From: Lachnospiraceae bacterium
GTDB lineage: Bacteria; Bacillota; Clostridia; Lachnospirales; Lachnospiraceae
Length of the DNA: 58,015 nt
NCBI GenBank assembly: GCA_017550535.1
Contig: JAFZOS010000093.1
Location: forward strand, 1 to 58,015
Reading direction: 5' to 3'
The notes beneath the pieces were generated by a model. It had not been told where the DNA came from. It saw only the letters and a list, made by a program, of their open reading frames with translations, and did no database searches. Shown here piece after piece: positions 36,004-46,800 of the stretch (positions are counted from its first letter, which is position 1; every line of letters starts with the position of its first letter). Both the position numbers and the translations under genes were made by a program.

Positions 36004-36892
36004 TACTTTTGTCTTTACCTTTAAACAGGGATTCAAAAACATATTCAGGAACAAGATTTTCTCGCTGGCAACGATAGCTACCATCGCAGCATGTATCTTC
36101 CTTTTCGGACTGTGCTATTCGGTCATTGAAAATGTCAGGTACAGCATCCAGAAAGCCGAGACAAATGTGGCTGTTACGGTATTCTTCGATGAAGGCATTT
36201 CCGAGGCAAGGATCCAGGAGATAGGCGATGCCATAAGGGGAAGGTCCGAGGTCGCATCGGTGCAGTTCGTATCGGCTGCTGAAGCATGGGAAGCATTCAA
36301 GGTTGATTACCTCGGTGAGTATGCGGACGGTTATGAAGGCGATAACCCGCTTGAAGGAAGTGAGAACTTCGAGATATATCTTAACGACGTATCAAAGCAG
36401 CAGCAGCTGGTAAGCTACCTTGAAACAGTCGACGGCGTAAGGGAGATAAACCACTCCGATGTTACCGCAAATATCCTGACTCAGTTTAACAGGCTGTTAA
36501 GCTATGTATCACTGGGTATCATCGGGATCCTGCTTGCCGTATCACTGTTCCTTATAAGCAACACGGTTGCGATGGGTATTGCGGTAAGGCGCGAGGAGAT
36601 AGGCATCATGAAGCTTATCGGCGCGACCGATTTCGTGGTGCGCTCACCTTTCCTTATCGAGGGTATCCTTCTTGGAGTTATCGGAGCATCGATACCCCTT
36701 ATCGCGGTATATTTTATCTACAACAAGATCATTGTATATGCAGCGGATCAGTTCGCCATATTAAATGATATATTGCAGTTCAAAACGGCAAGGGATGTTT
36801 TCTCCGTACTCATACCGGTCGCACTTGTGATGGGCGTGGGTCTGGGATTCTTCGGAAGCCTCATAACGGTAAGGAAACATTTGAGGGTTTGA
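35993..36892 (+). CDS. ftsX: Cell division protein FtsX
   Basis: Polytopic partner of FtsE, 299 residues. One N-terminal membrane helix, an extracellular domain (about 50-165) that contacts a coiled-coil hydrolase, then three C-terminal helices with EEIGIMKLIGATDFVVRSPF. The likely client gene follows 75 nt downstream. Confidence 0.94.
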   Translation: MKISTFVFTFKQGFKNIFRNKIFSLATIATIAACIFLFGLCYSVIENVRYSIQKAETNVAVTVFFDEGISEARIQEIGDAIRGRSEVASVQFVSAAEAWEAFKVDYLGEYADGYEGDNPLEGSENFEIYLNDVSKQQQLVSYLETVDGVREINHSDVTANILTQFNRLLSYVSLGIIGILLAVSLFLISNTVAMGIAVRREEIGIMKLIGATDFVVRSPFLIEGILLGVIGASIPLIAVYFIYNKIIVYAADQFAILNDILQFKTARDVFSVLIPVALVMGVGLGFFGSLITVRKHLRV

Positions 36893-36967
36893 CCCTTACC
36901 GAGGGGAAACGTAAAGTTATGTTTAAGGCGTTAGGGAGCGCCTGAAGGGGAAATAAGGGGAATGCGT

Positions 36968-38194
36968 ATGAAGTATCGGATGTGTGTTAAGAGGGTAACC
37001 GCATTTGTGATGACTGCAGCTTTGGGGATAACGGCTTTTATGCCGGTTGACCTGTATGCGGAAACGCTTACAAATGATGTCATCAAGCAGAGCGAGGAGG
37101 AGAAAAAAAGCGCCGAGAGCAGTAAGGCAGCGCTTAAGAAGGGGTTAACGGATGTCAAACAGCTGATAGCCGACCTGCAGAGTGCAAAGGGTGAGCTTGA
37201 GAATTATATCATTAAGCTTGATGAAGACCTCTCAATGGTTGAAGATAACATCAAGGTGCTCGAGGAGCAGCTTGCGTTCAAACAGGAGGAAATAGAAAAG
37301 ACCAAGCTTGCGCTGGAGGATGCCATCTGGCAGGGCCAGCAGCAGTACGGACTGATGAAAAAAAGGATCCAGTTCGTATACGAAAAGGGTCAGACATCCA
37401 ACATAGATAAGATACTCAGTTCTTCCTCTTTCGTTGAGTTTTTAAACCGCGCCGAATACGTAAGCCAGTTGTCCGAGTATGACCGGAAGATGCTCGATAA
37501 ATATATCGAGACAACGCAGAACATAACGGACATAAAGGCTGAGCTTGAAGTAGAGGAAAAGGAGCTTGACGAAGCGCATAAGGATCTTGAATCCGAACAG
37601 GAAGCGCTTGAGGAGCTGATAGCCGCCAAGGAGAATCAGATAGTCGCATATCAGACCGATATCAACAACAAGGAGGCGGCGATAAAGGAATACGAAGCGG
37701 AAATAGCGGCGCAGGATGAGATAATCAAAACGCTGGAAAACCGCATTGCCGAGGAAAGAAGAAAGCTTCAGGAACAGAATAAATCCACAAGGACTTATGA
37801 CGGCGGAATGTTTAAGTTCCCATGTCCCAATTATACAAGAATCTCAGATGATTACGGGATGCGTATGCACCCTATCCTGAAAGTTGAAAAGTTCCATAAC
37901 GGCGTGGATCTTGCGGCACCGTCAGGCTCGCCCATTCTGGCTGCCTACGACGGGGATGTCGTATCTGCAGGTTATTCCTCAAGTATGGGAAATTACATAA
38001 TGATAGATCACGGTGACAGCCTGATCACCATATACATGCATGCATCTTCCCTTAATGTATCAACGGGGCAGAGTGTCAGCAAGGGCCAGAAAATAGGAGC
38101 TGTAGGTTCAACAGGCAGGAGTACCGGTCCTCACCTTCATTTTTCGGTCAGGAAGGACGGGAATTATGTCAGTCCGTGGAATTACATCAAATAA
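36968..38194 (+). CDS. PcsB/EnvC-like coiled-coil M23 endopeptidase
   Basis: Secreted peptidoglycan hydrolase of 408 residues and probable FtsX client. Signal peptide (VTAFVMTAALGITAFMP...YA), a long coiled coil (about 35-265) and a C-terminal LytM/M23 domain with all zinc ligands: HNGVDLAAP (H, D) and HLHFSV, plus the upstream histidine in YMHASSL. The coiled coil shares motifs with the SleB-type hydrolase at 10384. ATG 36968 is 7 nt after AAGGGG; ATG 36962 is too close. The adjacency to ftsEX matches pcsB/cwlO/envC logic. Confidence 0.9.
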   Translation: MKYRMCVKRVTAFVMTAALGITAFMPVDLYAETLTNDVIKQSEEEKKSAESSKAALKKGLTDVKQLIADLQSAKGELENYIIKLDEDLSMVEDNIKVLEEQLAFKQEEIEKTKLALEDAIWQGQQQYGLMKKRIQFVYEKGQTSNIDKILSSSSFVEFLNRAEYVSQLSEYDRKMLDKYIETTQNITDIKAELEVEEKELDEAHKDLESEQEALEELIAAKENQIVAYQTDINNKEAAIKEYEAEIAAQDEIIKTLENRIAEERRKLQEQNKSTRTYDGGMFKFPCPNYTRISDDYGMRMHPILKVEKFHNGVDLAAPSGSPILAAYDGDVVSAGYSSSMGNYIMIDHGDSLITIYMHASSLNVSTGQSVSKGQKIGAVGSTGRSTGPHLHFSVRKDGNYVSPWNYIK

Positions 38195-38210
38195 ACTTTT
38201 GGAGTTATAA

Positions 38211-39452
38211 ATGGAAACAGAAGAAAAAAAGCTCATTAGAAAAGGCCGCCTTCAGGGCTTCCTTATAACCTTTATCATCATGTCCGTATTGGGAGCGGTG
38301 ATAATCTTTGCAACGGGAGTCTTACTGTTAAGTGAGGGCAGCCTTGATTATTCGTTTATATACGGCTCGCCGGGTAAGTCCGTGCTTGATAAAAAAGCTG
38401 AGCACAAGATCGAAACCCTGCAGGCGATAATCGAAAAAAACTATTTAAATGATTACACGGAGGAGGATCTTAAGGACGGCCTGTACAAGGGCATGATGGA
38501 AGGCCTTAACGATCCTTATTCGGTGTATTACACAAAAGAGGAGTACGATGAACTGACCGAGGATTCCGAGGGCGTGTTCGAAGGCATAGGGGCATATCTG
38601 TCCCAAAACCCGGACACAATGGTAGTGACCGTTACGCGTCCGATACCTGATTCTCCGGCCGAGAAGGCAGGCATACTTGCCGGTGATATCCTCGTTGAAG
38701 TGGATGGTGAAAATGTTGAAGGCGATGATCTTAATGTGACCGTGGCAAAGATCCGCGGCAAGGCGGGTACCAAGGTTAACATCGGCGTTAAACGCGAAGG
38801 CCGTGACGGTGTTATAAGGTTTGATATCACAAGGGCAAGCGTGGAATCCATGACTGTCGATTCCGAAATGCTTGATGACAGTATAGGATATATCCAGATA
38901 ATGGAATTTGACGACGTAACGTATTCGCAGTTCATGAAGGCATACAAGGCTCTTCAGCGTGAGGAGATGACAGGCCTTATCATTGATCTTAGAGACAATC
39001 CGGGCGGAAGCGTCCAGACCTGTGTCGAGATAGCGGACGAGCTGCTTCCCGAGGGACTTATCGTATATACTGAGGAGAAGGACGGCAAACGGGAGGAGTA
39101 CAAATCTGACGGAAGCAGTTTCTACGACGGCCCTCTTGTACTGCTGGTAAACGGAAACAGCGCCAGCGCTGCCGAGATATTAACGGGTGCGGTCAAGGAT
39201 TATGAATTAGGTACGGTACTGGGGACCACGACTTACGGAAAGGGAATAGTTCAGCAAATCCTTCCCTTAGGCGACGGTACGGGTGTAAAGGTTACGATAG
39301 CCAATTATTTCTCGCCCAAGGGCAATAACATACACGGTGTCGGGATAGTGCCCGACGAGGAACTTGAGCTTGATGTTGATGCTTACCTTGATGACGGCGT
39401 CGATAACCAGCTTGACAGGGCAGTTGAGATCATTAAGGAAAAGAAGAAATAA
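38211..39452 (+). CDS. CtpA-type S41 carboxyl-terminal protease
   Basis: Membrane-anchored protease of 413 residues: N-terminal helix (about 15-45), PDZ domain (about 120-205, GIGAYLSQNPDTMVV), and S41 core with the catalytic serine in NGNSASAAEIL and lysine in TTYGKGIVQ. It probably processes or degrades extracellular proteins; placement after the M23 hydrolase suggests control of wall enzymes, as CtpA-type proteases do elsewhere. Spacing from the upstream gene is 16 nt. Confidence 0.92.
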   Translation: METEEKKLIRKGRLQGFLITFIIMSVLGAVIIFATGVLLLSEGSLDYSFIYGSPGKSVLDKKAEHKIETLQAIIEKNYLNDYTEEDLKDGLYKGMMEGLNDPYSVYYTKEEYDELTEDSEGVFEGIGAYLSQNPDTMVVTVTRPIPDSPAEKAGILAGDILVEVDGENVEGDDLNVTVAKIRGKAGTKVNIGVKREGRDGVIRFDITRASVESMTVDSEMLDDSIGYIQIMEFDDVTYSQFMKAYKALQREEMTGLIIDLRDNPGGSVQTCVEIADELLPEGLIVYTEEKDGKREEYKSDGSSFYDGPLVLLVNGNSASAAEILTGAVKDYELGTVLGTTTYGKGIVQQILPLGDGTGVKVTIANYFSPKGNNIHGVGIVPDEELELDVDAYLDDGVDNQLDRAVEIIKEKKK

Positions 39453-39468
39453 CGGGTACTTTAAATAA

Positions 39469-41076
39469 ATGAGTGAAATGATTGAAAACAAGGGACGGAG
39501 CGGCGCACCGGGTTATGCGCTCGGAAGGCTGTTCGTTTACGAACGCGGATCGTATCGCCCGCCTCATATCAGGATAAAGGATACGGATATTGAGCTTGAG
39601 AGGTTTGAATCGGCCAAGGAAGCTGCCATAGAAAGCCTTAAGGAGGCCTCTGAGCGAACCGGAAAGCGTGCGGGAGCAGCAAATGCCGAGATATTCAAGG
39701 CACAGCAGATGATCCTCCTTGACGAGGATTACAATGTTCGCATCGGGGTCAATATCGTGTCCGGTCATATGAATGCCGAGTGGGCTGTCAGTGAGGCAAG
39801 CCGTTATTTTTATGAGCGTTTTTCCGGCATGAGGGATGAAGGTGTACGAGCCAAGGCGATGGATATAAAGGATGTCGCAAACAGGCTGATACGTATCCTT
39901 ACGGGAACCGAATTTGTTTTTGACATAAAGGAGCCGGTCATATTGGCAGCCTCATACTTAAGTCCTTCCGAGCTGGTTCAGATCGACAGCGAAATGATAA
40001 AGGCGCTCGTTCTCCTTGAGGGTTCGGCATATTCACATGTAGTCATCCTGGCAAAGACCATAGGCATACCCGTTGTCCTCGGAGTTGACGTATGTTCCGG
40101 AAGCAATGGTCATGAGGCAGTTATCGACGGAAATACCGGGCAGGTATTCATAGATCCTGATGATGGATTAAAGGACAGATACAGGTCGTTGATCGATGAG
40201 GAAAAGGTACACAGCCTTAAACTCAGGGATTACATAGGTCGGGATGCGGTAACAAAAAGCGGGCGCAAGGTATCCGTGTATGCCAACATCAGCGGCATTA
40301 GCGGCGCAGATATGGCGCTTGAGAACGGTTGCGAAGGAATAGGGCTTACAAGGACCGAGTTCATGTTCCTTGACCGAAAGACCATGCCTTCCGAGGAAGA
40401 GCATTTTAATGCCTATAAAGATATAGTTTTAAAGTGCAGCGGTAAGCGGGTGGTATTTCGGACACTCGATCTTGGCGCAGACAAGGGATTCGGTGAAATT
40501 GAGGAGAATCCGGCACTCGGCAGGCGAGCTATAAGGATATGCCTTACAAACAGTGAGATATTCATTCCCCAGTTAAAGGGGCTGCTTCGGGCTGCCGTAT
40601 ACGGGGATGTCGCGATACTGTATCCAATGATTACTTCCGTTGACGAGATGCGTTGTATAGCCGATCTTTTGAACGAGGCAGATGACGAACTGACCCGGGC
40701 CGGCGTTATGCATGACAGTGTTAAGCAGGGCATAATGATAGAAACTCCCGCAGCGGCGATGATATCGGATGAGCTTGCGCATATGGCCGACTTTTTCAGT
40801 ATCGGTACAAATGACTTAACACAGTTTTCTTTAGCGATAGACCGGCAGAACAAGGATCTTGCAAGGTTTTATAACCCGTATCATGAGGGCGTCTTAAAGA
40901 TGATCGCCCTGACTATAGAGAATGCGCACAAGGCAGGCATTGAAGTTACCATATGCGGTGAACTTGCAGCCGATTTAAGTATCACTAAGCGGCTTATCGA
41001 CATGGGCGTGGATGCCCTTTCGGTTTCACCTGCATCTATACTTCAGCTTAAGGAATTGATCTGCTCATTGGATTAA
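39469..41076 (+). CDS. ptsI: PTS enzyme I, divergent
   Basis: Phosphoenolpyruvate-protein phosphotransferase, 535 residues (usual about 570). The phospho-histidine is in SAYSHVVILAKTIGIPVVLG, replacing the usual GG-TSH context, while the PEP-binding C-terminal half is standard (GIGLTRTEFMFLDR, FFSIGTNDLTQFSLAIDR, VTICGELAAD). It passes phosphate from PEP to HPr. No ptsH or EII gene is near. The ribosome site is weak, and ATG 39478 is an alternative start. It is followed by pgi, forming a sugar-entry/glycolysis pair. Confidence 0.87.
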   Translation: MSEMIENKGRSGAPGYALGRLFVYERGSYRPPHIRIKDTDIELERFESAKEAAIESLKEASERTGKRAGAANAEIFKAQQMILLDEDYNVRIGVNIVSGHMNAEWAVSEASRYFYERFSGMRDEGVRAKAMDIKDVANRLIRILTGTEFVFDIKEPVILAASYLSPSELVQIDSEMIKALVLLEGSAYSHVVILAKTIGIPVVLGVDVCSGSNGHEAVIDGNTGQVFIDPDDGLKDRYRSLIDEEKVHSLKLRDYIGRDAVTKSGRKVSVYANISGISGADMALENGCEGIGLTRTEFMFLDRKTMPSEEEHFNAYKDIVLKCSGKRVVFRTLDLGADKGFGEIEENPALGRRAIRICLTNSEIFIPQLKGLLRAAVYGDVAILYPMITSVDEMRCIADLLNEADDELTRAGVMHDSVKQGIMIETPAAAMISDELAHMADFFSIGTNDLTQFSLAIDRQNKDLARFYNPYHEGVLKMIALTIENAHKAGIEVTICGELAADLSITKRLIDMGVDALSVSPASILQLKELICSLD

Positions 41077-41115
41077 TGAAAAATAAATATATATTTTATT
41101 ACGGAGGAAAAAGCT

Positions 41116-42696
41116 ATGATCTCATGGAATAATCTTGATACGCTTGAGAGCTTTAAGGAGCTCGGCACGGTAAAAAAGGTGTCGGTAAAGACAGCTCTTG
41201 GCGGTGCAGGCGGAGCTGAAAGGGTAAAAAAATACAGTGTGCCCATGGCCTGTGGTATGTCGTTTAATTATGCAGCAAAGGCAGTTGACGATGATGTTTT
41301 GAGCGCTCTTGCCAAACTGGCCTCTGAAGCACAGCTTGCCGATAAGTTTGCCGCCCTTTATAACGGCGAGGTTATAAACACGGGCGAGAAGCGCCTTGTA
41401 CTCCATCAGCTCACACGCGGTCAGCTTGGTGATGATGTTGTAGCAGACGGAGTAAACAAGAGAGAGTTTTATGTAAACCAGCAGAAAAGAATCGCCGAAT
41501 TTGCAGCAAAGGTACATGACGGTACAATAGCAAACGGAAACGGCGAGAAGTTCACAACGGTCGTACAGATCGGCATAGGCGGTTCCGATCTGGGCCCCCG
41601 GGCTATATATATTGCACTTGAGAACTGGGCTAAGAAGACAGGTAATTTCAAGCTTGAAGCCAGGTTTATAAGCAATGTGGATCCCGATGATGCGGCAGCA
41701 GTGCTTAACGGGATAGATGTCGCTCATTCATTGTTTGTGCTTGTGTCAAAATCAGGTACGACACTCGAAACGCTCACAAATGAAAGCTTTGTAAAGGATG
41801 CGCTTAAAAAGGCAGGACTTGACGCTTCAAAGCATATGATAGCCGTAACAAGCGAAACATCACCTCTTGCAAAGAGCAGTGATTATCTGGCGGCCTTCTT
41901 TATGGACGATTATATCGGCGGACGATTCTCATCATGTTCGGCAGTTGGCGGTGCGATCCTCTCACTTGCATTCGGAGCCGATGTATTTGCGAAGTTCCTT
42001 GAGGGCGCTGCGGCGGAAGATAAGCTTGCGGCTGAAAAAGATGCCCTTAAAAATCCCGCAATGCTCGATGCCCTGATCGGGGTATATGAGAGGAATATCT
42101 TAGGTTACGACTGTACCGCCGTACTTCCCTATTCTCAGGCATTGTCAAGGTTCCCGGCGCATCTGCAGCAGGCTGATATGGAATCAAACGGAAAGTCGGT
42201 AAACAGGTTTGGCGAGCCGGTCAGCTATAAGACGGGTCCCGTTATCTTTGGTGAGCCCGGTACGAACGGTCAGCATTCGTTCTATCAGCTCCTGCATCAG
42301 GGGACGGACATCATACCGCTTCAGTTCATCGGGTTTAAGAACAGCCAGATAGGGACCGATGTGGATATCCAGGGCAGCACCAGCCAGCAGAAGCTGTGTG
42401 CAAACGTGGCAGCACAGATCGTTGCATTTGCCTGCGGCAAGGATGATGATAACAACAACAAAAGGTTTGAGGGCGAACGTCCTTCGAGCATCATAATAGG
42501 CGATGAGCTGACGCCCGAAGCAATGGGTGCACTGCTCTCGCATTTTGAGAATAAGATCATGTTCCAGGGCTTTTTGTGGAATGTCAACAGCTTCGACCAG
42601 GAAGGCGTGCAGCTTGGTAAGGTACTTGCAAAGAAGGTCCTTGCGCACGAAACGGACGGAGCGCTTAAGGTATACAGCGATCTGTTTGGGATTTAA
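41116..42696 (+). CDS. pgi: Glucose-6-phosphate isomerase
   Basis: Interconverts glucose-6-phosphate and fructose-6-phosphate. It has IGIGGSDLGPRAIY, VSKSGTTLET, and EPGTNGQHSFYQLLHQGTD with the active-site histidine region. At 526 residues it is the longer bacterial form rather than the roughly 450-residue Bacillus type. ACGGAGGAAAAAGCT precedes the ATG. Next to ptsI. Confidence 0.95.
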   Translation: MISWNNLDTLESFKELGTVKKVSVKTALGGAGGAERVKKYSVPMACGMSFNYAAKAVDDDVLSALAKLASEAQLADKFAALYNGEVINTGEKRLVLHQLTRGQLGDDVVADGVNKREFYVNQQKRIAEFAAKVHDGTIANGNGEKFTTVVQIGIGGSDLGPRAIYIALENWAKKTGNFKLEARFISNVDPDDAAAVLNGIDVAHSLFVLVSKSGTTLETLTNESFVKDALKKAGLDASKHMIAVTSETSPLAKSSDYLAAFFMDDYIGGRFSSCSAVGGAILSLAFGADVFAKFLEGAAAEDKLAAEKDALKNPAMLDALIGVYERNILGYDCTAVLPYSQALSRFPAHLQQADMESNGKSVNRFGEPVSYKTGPVIFGEPGTNGQHSFYQLLHQGTDIIPLQFIGFKNSQIGTDVDIQGSTSQQKLCANVAAQIVAFACGKDDDNNNKRFEGERPSSIIIGDELTPEAMGALLSHFENKIMFQGFLWNVNSFDQEGVQLGKVLAKKVLAHETDGALKVYSDLFGI

Positions 42697-42743
42697 TTAC
42701 CGGACGCAGGAGTAAGCAGCAGCTTGCGGAACAGGCGGGGAAA

Positions 42744-43814
42744 ATGAACAAATTTGAATGCGATGAAAGCTATAAGGCTGACATGAAGGAATACATGGAG
42801 AAGATCGTTGAAAAATACGGAATCTCATCCCAATCCGCCGAGCGCGAGATCATGTGCATGGCTGACATGGGTAACAAGGTTGCGGCGAAGCTGTATGCGG
42901 ATATGGTCTTCTATAAAAAGATATTAAGGCGCAATCCTTATAAGGAGGCCTTTGCGCTGTATTTAAGATCTGCGGACATTAAAATATCCGATAACGGAAG
43001 TTTTATAAGCAGCGTAAAATCATACCCGCTTTCATTTTGGAACATAGCTTATTATCTTATCAATTACAGGAAGGCATCTTTTCTTGAAAAGTGTGAGAGC
43101 ATTGAGATAATAGATGCCATGTCCTATACGGAGCGTTTAAAGGCGGCAATCGAGCTTTCTTCGGCCTGCATAACCTATGTAGATGCTCCCGGCGCCGTAA
43201 ACCTTATCGGAAGGATACTGCTCGAGGCGGGAAACGATGAGGATAAGTATACAGCCTTAAAACCGGTGCTGCAAAGATGTATCACGGAACGCGAGTTTGA
43301 CAGGATATCGTTGCGTACCGGAGATATAAGCTGCAGGGAAGACTGCCTAAGGGAAGCCGACAACTTCTTCACCGTGGCGGCTGCGGCAGGCTATGTATAT
43401 GCCTGCAATAACCTTGCGGCCAGGGAGGCCGGAAATATCATAAGGCTTGATGCAGCTGGCGGCGATAAGGAGGAGATCGGGGAAGCCGTTGAAAGGTATA
43501 AGGAATACTTAAGGCTTAGTGCGGATAAATACGAACCTTACGCGGCCAATCGGCTCGGCCTGTTTTACATGACGGGGGATATAGAGGCGAACGGGCAAAA
43601 GGTCACATACAGGGATCATATAGACCAGGCCCTTGCCAAGGAGTATTTTAAGAAGGCAACCCAGTACCCGGATGCGAATTCCGCATGGGCATTTTTCAAT
43701 CTCATTAAATACTTCCATAAGGATTATGATACAAACATTGAACTCATGAACGAGCACATGGATTATATCAAGATGCTCAATGGTAAGGTCTATGACCTTG
43801 CAATGGAACTTTAA
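42744..43814 (+). CDS. Sel1/TPR-like helical repeat protein
   Basis: Soluble protein of 356 residues made of alpha-helical hairpins. The C-terminal part has Sel1-like features (AANRLGLFYMTGDIE, then ALAKEYFKKATQYPDANSAW). No catalytic motif or signal peptide. It begins 47 nt after pgi and ends in a terminator, so it closes that operon. It probably acts as an interaction scaffold; function unknown. Confidence 0.7.
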   Translation: MNKFECDESYKADMKEYMEKIVEKYGISSQSAEREIMCMADMGNKVAAKLYADMVFYKKILRRNPYKEAFALYLRSADIKISDNGSFISSVKSYPLSFWNIAYYLINYRKASFLEKCESIEIIDAMSYTERLKAAIELSSACITYVDAPGAVNLIGRILLEAGNDEDKYTALKPVLQRCITEREFDRISLRTGDISCREDCLREADNFFTVAAAAGYVYACNNLAAREAGNIIRLDAAGGDKEEIGEAVERYKEYLRLSADKYEPYAANRLGLFYMTGDIEANGQKVTYRDHIDQALAKEYFKKATQYPDANSAWAFFNLIKYFHKDYDTNIELMNEHMDYIKMLNGKVYDLAMEL

Positions 43815-43835
43815 ACCGCTTCGGCGGTTTTTTGT
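43813..43835 (+). terminator. Intrinsic terminator with UUCG tetraloop
   Basis: AACCGC, TTCG, GCGGTT and a T-run directly after the stop of the Sel1-like gene. It separates the ptsI-pgi operon from the c-di-GMP block. Confidence 0.93.
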
Positions 43836-43864
43836 GTATAAACAGGCTTATAAGGAGTGTGTGT

Positions 43865-46800
43865 ATGGATTTTAAAAAACTGGCTGACAGCATGACGGCG
43901 ATGACCTGTATCGTATCGGTCGAGAAGCTTCCTGACGGAAAGCGCGGGAAGTTCCGCATTGTTGCCGGGAATAAGGCTTATATCGATTCTATAGAGCATC
44001 CCGCTCCCGGCACGGAAATGCTTTCGGATAAGTTTGTTCCGGGTTCGGAGTATACCGACTATCTTACAAGGGATTTAAACTTTGAAGACTATTGCTACAA
44101 CGCAGCCGTCTTGAAAAAATGCCTGCACTCCTATGCGCATCCGGACAGGATGAATGTCTGGTTTAACATGATGTTCATTCCGCTTGATGCGGATACGGAT
44201 GATCTCTGTTACTGCATGTATTTGATGGAGATAAATTTCGAGGCAAGCTCGGAACGCTTATCGAGCATATCGGGCGAAACCGCTTCGGCGGTCCTTGATA
44301 CGTGTATCAAACTCAGGGGCACAAATGATTTTAAGGCAACCATGCAGGATGTGGTTGTCGGCATACGCGAACTTTGTGATGCTGAGCACTGCTGTGTTCT
44401 GGTACTTAATGATATCGACAGGACCTGCCATGTTTTGGGAGAATCATTCAGGGAAGGTTCCGCGATGCTTCCGATGGAAACATATCTCGACAGTGATTTT
44501 TATGATATAGCGGAATCGTGGACCGGCACCATAGCGGGAAGCAACTGCCTTATAGTAAAAAATGAGCAGGACATGGATGTCATTAAGGATCGCAATCCAA
44601 TATGGCATGCATCCCTTATGTCGGCAGGAGTAAATAATATCGTATTGTTCCCGTTAAAATCACGCAATCAGCTGCTCGGCTATATATGGTCGATAAACTA
44701 TGATGAGAAACTTGCGATCAAGATAAAGGATACACTTGAAGTTACCACGTTCATACTGGGATCGGAGCTCGGTAACTATATGCTTCTTGACAGGCTCCGT
44801 TTCATCGGCTCCAAGGACATGCTTACGGGAGTAATGAACCGTAATGAGATGAACAATTACGTTGACGAATTAAGTCACGGAAGCCGTGACGGTGCGTCTG
44901 TCGGTGTTGTATTTGCCGACCTTAACGGACTTAAGACGGTCAATGATCTTGACGGGCACAATGCGGGAGACCTTCTCCTTAAAAATGCAGCCAATGTCCT
45001 TAGGACGGTATTTGCGGAAAAGGAGATATTCAGGGCAGGCGGCGATGAATTTGCGATAATCGTTACCGGTGTGACAAAGGATGAACTCAATGAGCGGATA
45101 GACAGGGTAAGGGAAGCTAGCCAAAATTATGATAATCTGTCATTTGCGATCGGCGGCTGTGTTGAAGATAACGGCAGTAATGTCCGTATGGCCCTGCGGC
45201 GCGCCGATGAGAAAATGTATGAGGACAAACGAAAGTTTTATGAACAGTTCCCGGAGATGGCGGGGACAGATCGAAGGCGCAGGGGCATACCTCAGAACGT
45301 AAACGGTGATGATACGGCGAAGAAAGAACATGAGCGGACGATCTTCAGCGAGATGAATTATGATTTCCTGACAGGGCTTCCGAGCATGACATATTTCTTC
45401 AAGCTTGCGGAAAGCGGGCGTAACAGCATGCATGAACAGAATATTCCGTCCGCGCTCGTGTTCATTAACCTTAACGGGATGAAGTTCTTTAATAAAAAAT
45501 ACGGATTTGCCGAGGGCGACATTCTCATTAAGGAGTTTGCGAGGATAATATCAAAGCAGTTCGGTGACGAGTGCTGCAGCCGTTTCGGACAGGATCATTT
45601 TGCCGTTTTTACACAGGCGGAGGATATCGACCGTAAGCTTAAACGCATATTTAAGGAAATGAAGACCGCAAACGGAGGAAAAACACTTCCCGTAAGGGCA
45701 GGTATCTATCCCGATTCAATGGGCATAGTCGAAACATCCCTTGCGTGTGACAGGGCAAAATATGCCTGTGATGCGATCAGGGATGATCATAATTCTTACT
45801 TTAACTACTTTGATAAAGATATGCTCGCTCGCGAGCTTAACAGGCAGTATGTTGTCGATAATCTGGACCGTGCTATTTCGGAAGGCTGGATCGTCGCATT
45901 TTACCAGCCGATAGTGCGCGCTGTCGGGGGAAAGGTCTGCGACGAGGAGGCACTGGCAAGGTGGATCGATCCCGTAAAGGGAATGCTTTCTCCGGCTGAT
46001 TTTATCCCGATCCTTGAAGATACGAGGCTTATATACAAGGTCGATCTTCATATCGTGGATGTGATCATTGAGAGGATAAACAGGCAGAAAAAGTCGGGAC
46101 TTCCGATCGTCCCGATATCCATTAATCTTTCGAGGACGGATTTCGAATGCTGTGATATCGTTGAAGAGATATGCAACCGTTTCGATGCGGCAGGTGTATC
46201 AAGGGATCTGATAACCGTTGAGATAACGGAAAGCGTTATAGGTGAAAACCTTGATTTCATGAAGACCCAGATATCCCGTTTTCAGGAGCTTGGGTTCAAG
46301 GTATGGATGGATGATTTCGGAAGCGGATATTCTTCCCTTGATCTTCTTAAGGAGGTGCAGTTCGACCTTATCAAGTTTGATATGCGTTTTATGAGGCAGT
46401 TTGACAGCAGTCCCAAATCAAAGGTATTGCTCACCGAACTCATGCGCATGGCGATAAGCCTTAATACGGAAACTATCACCGAGGGCGTTGAGACTGAAGA
46501 GCAGGTTGCGTTCTTAAGAGAGATCGGATGCTCAAAGATGCAGGGATATTATTTCTGTAAACCCATTCCATATGAACAGATAATAGAAAGATATGAGAAA
46601 GGAATGCAGATAGGTTTTGAAAATCCAAAAGAAACGGAATACTTTAAGGCGATGGGCGCGATCAACCTTTATGACCTGGCTGCGGTATCCAATGAGGAGG
46701 GTGAATCTATAAAGCATTATTTCAATACGACTCCCATGGCGGTCATCGAATCTGACGGAGTTAACGTCATACCTTCAAGGGTGAATAAATCTTATCGCGA

